NCBI GenBank assembly: GCA_001768125.1 | Contig: MENB01000171.1 | Location: 32,826-38,156 of the forward strand | Reading direction: 5' to 3' | From: Armatimonadetes bacterium RBG_19FT_COMBO_69_19 | GTDB taxonomy: Bacteria > Sysuimicrobiota > Sysuimicrobiia > Sysuimicrobiales > Kaftiobacteriaceae | Length of the DNA: 5,331 nucleotides | Shown here: positions 1 through 5,283 of the stretch, piece after piece | Layout: each line of letters opens with the position of its first letter | How positions within the stretch are numbered: the stretch's first letter is position 1 | Notes under the pieces: generated by a model | The model's database searches: none | The model's input: the letters and a program-made list of their open reading frames with translations, nothing else | Told to the model about the DNA's origin: nothing | Translations under genes and position numbers: made by a program

Positions 1-1294
1 GGCCAGGATGGCCGGGGTTCGTGGACCACTCCTCGGCATCGGCGAGCACGGCCAGCTTGTTCACCGGCTGGGACCCGAAGGGATCCTTCAGCACGGCGGC
101 CCGCACCCACTTGCGCCCTTCCGTGGGCTTCTCCGCGAGGGCGACCTTCTTCTCGGCGACCGAGCCCATGAACGAGGGGAAGTTGTAGAGCTTGCTCGCA
201 ATCACGGCTTCCCGGTAGTTGTCCACGAAATCGAGCAGGAACGCCTTCGCGTTGTCGGGGTTCCGGGCGAACTTCCAGACGACCCAGGCGCCCATGACGT
301 GCTCGCTGGCCCAACGCGCGCGCGGGCCGCGCAGCGCGCCGACGAAGTTGATGTCATCGGCGACCGGCAGGCGGTTGTCCTGCGCCGTGCGGTAGGCGGA
401 GATCGAGTTGAGGATGTAGGAGGTCTGCCGGGCGTTGAGGGCTTGGTTGTTGGACGCCGCGTTCCAGGAGAGCACCGCGGGGTTCATCGTCTCGCGGAAC
501 AGGCGCGCGCCGAACTCGACGGCGCGCACGGTCTCCTCGGCGTTCAGCGTGACGTTCTCGTTCGCATCCTGCTCGCTGGCCCCGTACGCCCAGAGCATGG
601 CATGCGTGGCCATGTTCGAGTCGATGTCCTGAGAGAGGCCGATCCCGATCGGGATCTGGATATCCCGGAAGCGCTGCTTGATCGCGATGCCGCCCCGCAG
701 CAGATCGTCCCACGTGGCGGGGCCGTTGGGGAACCCGACCGCGCTCCAGGCGCTCTTCAGGTAGTCGCCGGGATCCGGCACCCAGTTGTCGGAGAAGGCG
801 AACCACTTCCGGGTGTTGGCGTTGTACGTGCTCTTCCGGACGAACGGCACGATCGGCCCGTACCGCCGCTCCGCCTCGCGGTTGATGTCGGTGAGATCGA
901 GCACCTGCTGCTCGAACGCCGACGGCGGCGAGAGGAAGAAGAACAGGTCGTGCCCGGCCTGGGCCGCCACCTCGGCGTTCGCCCGCGGGACGATGTCCGC
1001 GAACGAGATGTGGTCGACCGTGACCCTGATGCCTTTCCCCTGGCCCCACTTCTCCGCCCAGGGGTCGAACCAGGTGTCGAACGCGGGGACGAAGTGGCTC
1101 CAGGTCATGATGCGCAGTTCCCGCTGCTGCGCCCGCGCCACCGTGGTGAGCAGCGAGCCGAACTGGCCCGCCGCGGCGGCGGCGCCGGCGGCGCCCGCCG
1201 TGAGCTTCAGGAAGTCGCGGCGCGTCAGGCGACGCCAGCGGTTATCGGATACCCGGACCCACTTGCCGTCAGACGAATCCTGCATCCCTTGCAC
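1..1294 (-). CDS. Tat-exported extracellular solute-binding protein, family 1 (ABC importer), C-terminus cut by window edge
   Basis: Periplasmic or cell-surface substrate-capture component of an ABC importer, most likely for a sugar or similar polar solute. The minus-strand frame is open without a break from about 1294 to the left edge (about 431 codons) and has no stop, so the C-terminal end is missing. The N-terminus has a long n-region, then a twin-arginine motif TRRDFLK (Arg25-Arg26), an Ala/Gly-rich hydrophobic stretch and a likely cleavage site after ARA (about residue 55). The mature part opens with ELRIMTWSHFVPAFDTWF, the usual first beta strand and helix of SBP_bac_1 proteins. Length and layout fit that family (usually 420-450 aa). 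Start: GTG at 1294 is preferred because GGAGG sits 5 bases upstream; an in-frame ATG at 1285 is the alternative, three codons later. No permease or ATPase gene is in view; they are expected to the left. The substrate cannot be named from sequence alone. Confidence 0.93.
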   Translation of the reverse strand, partial: MQGMQDSSDGKWVRVSDNRWRRLTRRDFLKLTAGAAGAAAAAGQFGSLLTTVARAQQRELRIMTWSHFVPAFDTWFDPWAEKWGQGKGIRVTVDHISFADIVPRANAEVAAQAGHDLFFFLSPPSAFEQQVLDLTDINREAERRYGPIVPFVRKSTYNANTRKWFAFSDNWVPDPGDYLKSAWSAVGFPNGPATWDDLLRGGIAIKQRFRDIQIPIGIGLSQDIDSNMATHAMLWAYGASEQDANENVTLNAEETVRAVEFGARLFRETMNPAVLSWNAASNNQALNARQTSYILNSISAYRTAQDNRLPVADDINFVGALRGPRARWASEHVMGAWVVWKFARNPDNAKAFLLDFVDNYREAVIASKLYNFPSFMGSVAEKKVALAEKPTEGRKWVRAAVLKDPFGSQPVNKLAVLADAEEWSTNPGHPG

Positions 1295-1434
1295 CACCCC
1301 CTCCGGAATGCCCCTCGCTCCGTTGCGATCCAAACGGGTCGTAAGAGAAGTAACTTAGCTTAGCCCGTCCACCTCTCCTCCCGGAATGGCCGGGCCACAG
1401 GACTCGTGATGGGCGGGGGAGAAGCCCACCGAGC
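1295..1434. promoter_or_regulatory. Divergent intergenic region between the solute-binding protein and CNB genes
   Basis: This is the only non-coding stretch between two divergent genes, so it should carry both promoters. An AT-richer island at about 1341-1363 stands out from the GC-rich surroundings; it contains the odd-centred palindrome AAGTAACTT (1348-1356) and a CTTAGCTTAG direct repeat (1354-1363). An 8-base direct repeat CCGGAATG occurs at 1303-1310 and 1381-1388. I could not find a convincing -35/-10 pair with correct spacing on either strand. Operator function for these elements is only inference. Confidence 0.45.
1300..1304 (-). promoter_or_regulatory. Shine-Dalgarno site of the solute-binding protein gene
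   Basis: GGAGG on the minus strand lies 5 bases before GTG at 1294 but 14 bases before the in-frame ATG at 1285. The spacing favours the GTG start. Another GTG at 1297 is too close to the site. Confidence 0.5.
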
Positions 1435-1863
1435 ATGGCCATGACGAAGAAGCAGAAAGTGGACCTCCTCCGCGGCGTGACGCTGTTCGCCGGCGTGGGG
1501 CCGAAGGGGCTGGGCGACGTGGCCGACCTGATGGAGGAGATCTCGTTCCCCGCCCAGCGCTACATCGTGCGCCAGGGGCAGGTCGGCACAGGGTTCTACA
1601 TCATCACGGCCGGCCGGGCGCGGGTGGAGCGGGGCGACCGGATCCTCAACACGCTGCGGGCGGGAGATTTCTTCGGCGAGCTGTCCGTGCTCGATCAGAC
1701 CCCGCGCATGGCGCACGTCCTCACCGAGGAGCCGACCACCGTCCTCGCCCTCGCCTCATGGGACTTCACGAAACTGCTCGAACGGAACGCGAAGGTGACG
1801 CTGGCCATCCTCAAGGAAGTGGCCCGCCGCCTGCGCGAGACCACGGACCACCCCACGCACTGA
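1435..1863 (+). CDS. Stand-alone cyclic nucleotide-binding (CNB) domain protein with intact phosphate-binding cassette
   Basis: Small cytosolic protein (142 aa) made almost entirely of one CNB (Crp/PKA-type) domain. Visible family features are an N-terminal helix ending in LLRGVTLFAGV, the beta-barrel strand YIVRQGQVGTGFYIITAGRA (about 43-62), and the phosphate-binding cassette GDFFGELSVLDQTPRMAHV (77-95). Glu82 would contact the ribose and Arg91 the cyclic phosphate, so cNMP binding is plausible. It ends in a C helix ILKEVARRLRETT. There is no helix-turn-helix, so it is not a complete Crp/Fnr regulator (which need about 200 aa or more); it more likely acts by protein contact. Start: ATG 1435; a second in-frame ATG at 1441 is possible and neither has an ideally spaced ribosome site (GGAGAAG at 1418-1424 is rather far). 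It is paralogous in layout to the minus-strand CNB gene at 3379-3798. It converges on the flavoprotein gene with one base between stop codons. Confidence 0.88.
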   Translation: MAMTKKQKVDLLRGVTLFAGVGPKGLGDVADLMEEISFPAQRYIVRQGQVGTGFYIITAGRARVERGDRILNTLRAGDFFGELSVLDQTPRMAHVLTEEPTTVLALASWDFTKLLERNAKVTLAILKEVARRLRETTDHPTH

Positions 1864-1864
1864 C

Positions 1865-3388
1865 TCAGATCAAGTCCTGCAGCAGCGCCGCGAGCTGCGC
1901 CCGGTGGGACGCCGTCTCGAAATCGTAGAGGGGATCGCCGGGAAACACGTGCTCACTTACCTTACCGCCCCGACGCAGATACACCGCAGGGTGGTGATCC
2001 CCGGACGCGTCGGTTTCCAGCACGATGGCGACTGCGTCGGGGCCACTTGTGTCCACGAAGTGCTGGAGCGGCAGGATGCCCTCGTCCACGATGCCGCGGC
2101 TCCGCTCGCAGCTCACCACCCTGGCGAGGTAGGACCGCTGGTTCCAGAGCTCGGAGGAGCGGCTCACTTCGGAGAGCAGGTACGGCACCACGTCATCCGG
2201 CGCCAGGGTGGGCCGGTCTACCCGCACGCCGAAGCGCGTCTCGGCCAGGTGGGTGGCCAGGACGCGGGCGTTGTGGCGGAACCCTCCGAGACCCCCTGAG
2301 TTGCTCGGCACGCCGTGCTTGCGCAGCCCGACGGCACCCTGCGTCGCCGCTCCCGCGAAGAACACATCCGGTACCGTCGTGCTCTCCCAGAACGCGGTGA
2401 GCGCGGGGATGCGGTCCTGGCTGAACGTGGCCACGCCGAGCGCACGCAGATCGCCAAGCGGCGTGGTCCAGCCGGTGGCGGCGACCACCGCGTCGACGTC
2501 GAACATGAAGTCCCCGGGACGGGTCGTGCCGGAGGCGAGGACGCGGAAGCCTTTCGCGGTGCGCTCGATACGGCTCGTCGCCGCGTCGAGCATGACGACG
2601 CCGCCGCCGAGCACGTGGTCCTCGTACGGCAGCAGGTACCGCGCGCGCACCCCGGCAGTCGAGTGGCTGTGGATGGCGAGCAGTGGCGGCCGCGGGGAGA
2701 CGAGTACGATCTGACGGCAATACGGGAGCAGCGCGTCCGCGAGCTCGAAGGCGGACGTGCGCTTGCCCAGGATCAGGATACGCTTCCCGGCGTACAGCCG
2801 GGACGGCCGTGCCTGGGCGTAGTGAGGCACATGCTCGATCCCCGTGATCACCGGCTTCCACGGCTGCGCCATGCCCACCGCGAACACCGCGACCCGGCAG
2901 CCGTACTCCCCATCGGAGGTCCCCAGGACGAAACCGCCCGCCTCCCGCCGCGTCGACTCCCACCGGCACCCGTAGCGCACACGCACCCCGGTCCGGCGCA
3001 CGAAGGCGGCGAGCGCCCGCTCCATCTCACGGCGCGTGGGGAAGTACGAGTCGCCCTTCATGAACTCGGGCACGAGCGCCCGGTGGCGGGATTCGTCGGC
3101 GAGGAGACTGTTCCAGTCGTACCAGGCGTAGTGCCGGGAGTGCGGGGGGACGGGTGGGTACGGCTTCGACCAGGTGTTGAGCCGCTGGTAGAGCGGGAAC
3201 TGCCTGAACATCCCCCCGGGCCCGGGGTCGGCCGAAAGCACGGCGTGGGCGACGCCCAGGCGCCCGAGGAAGTAACTGAACTGCAGCGCCCCCGGACCGC
3301 TGCCCACGAGGACGAGGGGATAAGTGCCTGGGGGGAACGGCCTGCCGATCGATCCCGCCGCCCTGCCCCGGCGGCGGCCTACCGCCAT
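1865..3388 (-). CDS. FAD-dependent NAD(P)-binding oxidoreductase, FMO/FOXRED2-like
   Basis: Predicted flavoprotein of 507 aa with two dinucleotide folds. The N-terminal FAD fold shows LVLVGSGPGALQFSYFL (25-41; GxGxxA form), followed by a conserved-looking RLNTWSKPY (69-77) and DWNSLL (91-96). GIEHVPHYAQ (183-192) precedes the second fold, GKRILILGKRTSAFELADAL (201-220), where the usual second glycine is replaced (GKRTSA). VAATGW (302-307) and VFFAGAATQG (342-351) close the FAD site. The N-terminal half resembles, from memory, the FOXRED2/ERFAD and flavin-monooxygenase group. There is no CxxC pair, so it is not a thioredoxin reductase. The last roughly 100 residues (from about SSELWNQRSYLA) form an extra domain I do not recognise. 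Start: ATG 3388 overlaps the upstream CNB gene by 10 bases and has no good ribosome site, suggesting coupling. The frame stays open further upstream, but that part is a shadow of the CNB and coxM genes. Substrate and electron acceptor are unknown. Confidence 0.88.
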   Translation of the reverse strand: MAVGRRRGRAAGSIGRPFPPGTYPLVLVGSGPGALQFSYFLGRLGVAHAVLSADPGPGGMFRQFPLYQRLNTWSKPYPPVPPHSRHYAWYDWNSLLADESRHRALVPEFMKGDSYFPTRREMERALAAFVRRTGVRVRYGCRWESTRREAGGFVLGTSDGEYGCRVAVFAVGMAQPWKPVITGIEHVPHYAQARPSRLYAGKRILILGKRTSAFELADALLPYCRQIVLVSPRPPLLAIHSHSTAGVRARYLLPYEDHVLGGGVVMLDAATSRIERTAKGFRVLASGTTRPGDFMFDVDAVVAATGWTTPLGDLRALGVATFSQDRIPALTAFWESTTVPDVFFAGAATQGAVGLRKHGVPSNSGGLGGFRHNARVLATHLAETRFGVRVDRPTLAPDDVVPYLLSEVSRSSELWNQRSYLARVVSCERSRGIVDEGILPLQHFVDTSGPDAVAIVLETDASGDHHPAVYLRRGGKVSEHVFPGDPLYDFETASHRAQLAALLQDLI

Positions 3389-3798
3389 AAGCTGGTGTTG
3401 CGCAGCCGCCTGGCCTCCGCCTGCAGCATCCGGTAGGTCACGTGCGGGTAGGTCAGCAGGAACGATTCGACCTCGGGACCGGGGAGCATGAGGCAGCGCA
3501 GCGGGCGGAGCGCCACCACGTCGGCGATGGGCGGCTCCCCGAGCAGCAGGGAGACCTCGCCGAAGAAGTCCCCCTTCCCGAGCGTGCTGCGCTGCGTGCC
3601 GTCGATCGTGACCGCGGCCTCGCCCTCGAGGATGATGTAGAGGTTGCTGCCGCTGAACCCCTGCCGCAGGATGCGCTGGCCTTCGGCGAAGTACTCCTCC
3701 TCCAGCCGGTGCACGACCGCTTCGAGCTGCGGCCGCGGCAGATCGGCGAACAGCGCCAGGCCCGACAGGAGATCGATGAGCTCCTCGCGCGTCGCCAC
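3379..3798 (-). CDS. Stand-alone CNB domain protein with degenerate phosphate-binding cassette
   Basis: 139-aa cytosolic single-domain protein. Family features are LLSGLALFADLPRPQLEAVV (10-29), a helix followed by the beta barrel with ILRQGFSGSNLYIILEGEA (43-61), the cassette GDFFGEVSLLLGEPPIADVV (76-95), and a C-terminal helix MLQAEARRLRNTSL. Glu81 of the cassette is present, but the Arg that normally follows the Pro is Ile91, so classical cNMP binding is doubtful. It has no DNA-binding domain. Start is GTG 3798, which directly follows the TGA of coxM (TGAGTG), with GGGAGAG 5 bases upstream. It overlaps the following flavoprotein gene by 10 bases. A tight position between coxM and the flavoprotein suggests a regulatory or scaffolding partner of one of them (inference). 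CNB domains fused to thioredoxin-reductase-like flavoproteins are known in bacteria, and this pair could be a split version. Confidence 0.88.
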   Translation of the reverse strand: MATREELIDLLSGLALFADLPRPQLEAVVHRLEEEYFAEGQRILRQGFSGSNLYIILEGEAAVTIDGTQRSTLGKGDFFGEVSLLLGEPPIADVVALRPLRCLMLPGPEVESFLLTYPHVTYRMLQAEARRLRNTSLWR

Positions 3799-4665
3799 TC
3801 AGGCTCTCCCGGCACGCTCGAGCGCGGCCCGCACCGCGCGCTTCGTGAACACGCGGGCGAGGTGCGCGCGATAGTCCGGCGTGGCGAAGAGGTCCTCGTT
3901 GGCCTCGACCCCGTCGGCGGCGTGCTCGGCGGCCGCGGCGATCGTGCGATCGTCCAGCGTGGTCCCCACGAGCGCCTTCTCCACCGCCTCGGCGCGGTAG
4001 GCCGTCGGCCCCACACCGGTGACCCCGATGCGTGCGTCCTCGCACCGGCCTCCGCGCAGGCGCACAACGGCGGCAACCCCGACCACGGCGAATCCCGAGG
4101 CGGGATGCGGGAACTTGAGGTAGGCCTGCCCCGTGCCCGGGGGCAGCGCGGAAACGCGGATCTCCGTGAGGATCTCGTCGGCGCGCACTGCCGAGGACAG
4201 CACTCCGGTGAAGAAGTCGCGGGCGCGGATCGTCCGCCGACCCTCCGCCCCCACCACCGTCATCTCCGCCTCGACGGCCAGCACCGCCGCGGGATAATCG
4301 GCGGCGGGATCGGCGTGCACCAGGCTGCCGCCGATGGTGCCCACGTTGCGGACCTGGATGTCACCGATGCGGGAAGCGCACTCGGCCAGCAGCGGCGCCC
4401 GGGCACGGACGAGCGGAGAGGACTCGATCGCCCAGTGCGTGGTCATCGCGCCGATGACCAGCGCCCGGCCGTCCTCGCGCACGCCGCACAGCGCCTGGAT
4501 CCGTCCGATGTCGATGACGTGCCCGGGACTGACCACGCGCAGCTTCATCATTGGCAGCAGACTGTGCCCGCCGGCGAGCAGCTTCGCGTCGGGAAGCGAC
4601 CGCAGCAGGCGCAGGGCTTCGTCGACCGACGCGGGGGCGTGATAGTCGAACGCGGCGGGGATCAT
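3799..4665 (-). CDS. coxM: Molybdenum hydroxylase / CO dehydrogenase-like FAD-binding medium subunit
   Basis: Flavoprotein subunit of a xanthine oxidase-family enzyme. It takes electrons from the [2Fe-2S] small subunit and passes them to an acceptor. The 288-aa length equals that of the well-studied CoxM. The N-terminus MIPAAFDYHAPASVDEAL is typical. The two FAD diphosphate-binding motifs are AGGHSLLPMMKLR (31-43) and VGTIGGSLVHADPAAD (108-123), the latter preceded by IGDIQVRN. Further conserved parts are the RARDFFTG region and the C-terminal CO_deh_flav_C domain (about 180-285), which holds GVTGVGPTAYRA. Start: ATG 4665 has GGGAG 5 bases upstream and overlaps the coxS stop by four bases (ATGA). 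The symbol follows the family; true CO oxidation cannot be claimed because the catalytic subunit is not in view. The enzyme could act on xanthine, an aldehyde, nicotinate, an aromatic or another substrate. Confidence 0.95.
   Translation of the reverse strand: MIPAAFDYHAPASVDEALRLLRSLPDAKLLAGGHSLLPMMKLRVVSPGHVIDIGRIQALCGVREDGRALVIGAMTTHWAIESSPLVRARAPLLAECASRIGDIQVRNVGTIGGSLVHADPAADYPAAVLAVEAEMTVVGAEGRRTIRARDFFTGVLSSAVRADEILTEIRVSALPPGTGQAYLKFPHPASGFAVVGVAAVVRLRGGRCEDARIGVTGVGPTAYRAEAVEKALVGTTLDDRTIAAAAEHAADGVEANEDLFATPDYRAHLARVFTKRAVRAALERAGRA
3804..3810 (-). promoter_or_regulatory. Shine-Dalgarno site of the operon CNB gene
   Basis: GGGAGAG lies in the last codons of coxM, 5 bases before GTG 3798. 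It supports this GTG start, which abuts the coxM stop codon. Confidence 0.6.
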
Positions 4666-5177
4666 CGCCTCTCCCTCCCCGCCGTCTCCGGGATGGCCGT
4701 CCCGCCTTCCTCCTTGATCTTCCGAGAGGCGTAGCGGATCGAGTTCACGATGTGCTGGTAGCCGGTGCAGCGGCAGAGATTGCCGTCCAGGCCATGGCGG
4801 ATCTCCTCCTCCGACGGCTCAGGGTTGCGCTCGAGGATCTGCAGTGCGGTGAGCATCATCCCGGGCGTGCAGAACCCACACTGCAGCCCGTGCTCCTCCC
4901 AGAACCCTTCCTGGATGGGATGCAACGTACGGTCCTTCGCCAGCCCTTCGACGGTGAGGATCGTCGCTCCCTCCGCCTGCACGGCCAGAACGGTGCACGA
5001 CTTCACGGCGAGCCCGTTCATGATCACGGTGCAGGCGCCGCAGCTCGTCGTATCGCACCCGATGTGGGTGCCGGTGAGCCCGAGGACTTCACGCAGGTAG
5101 TAGACCAGGAGGAGCCGGGGCTCCACCTCATGCCTGTACGGGACGCCGTTCACGGTGACCGAGATGGCCTTCTTCAC
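4662..5177 (-). CDS. coxS: Molybdenum hydroxylase / CO dehydrogenase-like [2Fe-2S] small subunit
   Basis: Electron-transfer subunit with two [2Fe-2S] clusters, linking the molybdenum site of the large subunit to the FAD of CoxM. From the GTG start the protein is 171 aa, close to the usual 155-170. The N-terminal plant-ferredoxin-type fold carries GCDTTSCGACTVIMNG, with Cys41, Cys46, Cys49 and distal Cys61. The C-terminal four-helix domain carries QCGFCTPGM (Cys100, Cys103) and GNLCRCTGYQ (Cys135, Cys137). All eight ligands are present, so the protein should be functional. Start: GTG 5177 gives MKKAISVTVNG, the normal family beginning, and has GGAGG 5 bases upstream. An in-frame ATG at 5255 would add a 26-residue, low-complexity, Gly/Glu-rich leader that looks non-coding. 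First visible gene of the four-gene operon. The symbol reflects family membership, not proven CO oxidation. Confidence 0.95.
   Translation of the reverse strand: MKKAISVTVNGVPYRHEVEPRLLLVYYLREVLGLTGTHIGCDTTSCGACTVIMNGLAVKSCTVLAVQAEGATILTVEGLAKDRTLHPIQEGFWEEHGLQCGFCTPGMMLTALQILERNPEPSEEEIRHGLDGNLCRCTGYQHIVNSIRYASRKIKEEGGTAIPETAGRERR
4671..4675 (-). promoter_or_regulatory. Shine-Dalgarno site of coxM
   Basis: GGGAG within a purine-rich tract (minus-strand GGGGAGGGAGAGG) at the end of coxS, 5 bases before ATG 4665. It supports the annotated coxM start. Confidence 0.55.
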
Positions 5178-5182
5178 AGGGG

Positions 5183-5187
5183 CCTCC
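5183..5187 (-). promoter_or_regulatory. Shine-Dalgarno site deciding the coxS start
   Basis: A perfect GGAGG sits 5 bases before GTG 5177. No comparable site precedes the in-frame ATG at 5255, so the shorter protein is preferred. Confidence 0.65.
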
Positions 5188-5283
5188 ACGGAGGGGGAAA
5201 CGTCGTTCCGTAATTTCGCACCCTCTCCGCCGTCCTCCTTGCCCTCCCGCCCCATAGGAGTCCGGGCGGGGGTCCCTGGGGGG

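Larger units (their letters stand above)
1865..5177 (-). other. Predicted operon coxS-coxM-CNB-flavoprotein
   Basis: Four minus-strand genes follow each other with a 4-base overlap (ATGA, 4662-4665), zero spacing (TGAGTG at 3801-3796) and a 10-base overlap (3379-3388). There is no room for internal promoters or terminators outside coding sequence, so one transcript and coupled translation are expected. Whether more genes, such as a large subunit, precede coxS cannot be seen. Confidence 0.8.

Noticed and set aside
8..1363. Long plus-strand open frame opposite the solute-binding protein gene
   Set aside because: The minus-strand frame gives a clear Tat signal and SBP motifs; the plus-strand product is Arg/Gly/Val-rich with no recognisable domain. 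It is an antisense shadow of high-GC coding sequence.
1435..1863. Annotation of the CNB protein as a Crp/Fnr transcription factor
   Set aside because: It ends right after the C helix and has no helix-turn-helix domain; the same holds for the CNB gene at 3379-3798.
1875..1900. Inverted repeat GCAGC...GCTGC near the convergent stops as a terminator
   Set aside because: It lies inside the flavoprotein coding region, has a long loop and no T-tract.
1865..3388. Annotation of the flavoprotein as thioredoxin reductase
   Set aside because: There is no CxxC redox pair, and the length and WNSLL/ATGW features fit the FMO/FOXRED2-like group better.
2315..3436. Plus-strand open frame opposite the flavoprotein gene
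   Set aside because: The product is low-complexity, rich in Arg/Gly/His/Pro, and without motifs. The minus strand encodes a coherent two-Rossmann flavoprotein.
3939..3952. Inverted repeat CGATCG-TG-CGATCG within coxM
   Set aside because: Short, in coding sequence, and expected from GC-rich codon use; nothing else supports a function.
3389..4045. Upstream in-frame extension of the flavoprotein gene
   Set aside because: The extension is Arg/Gly/Ala-rich and overlaps the CNB gene and coxM in another frame. The first start giving a normal Rossmann N-terminus is ATG 3388.
3442..4734. Plus-strand open frame opposite the CNB gene and coxM
   Set aside because: It has no domain features and crosses two well-supported genes; it is an antisense shadow.
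5178..5255. Longer CoxS starting at ATG 5255
   Set aside because: It adds a Gly/Glu-rich leader absent from the family and has no good ribosome site, whereas GTG 5177 has GGAGG at 5 bases and gives the standard CoxS beginning.
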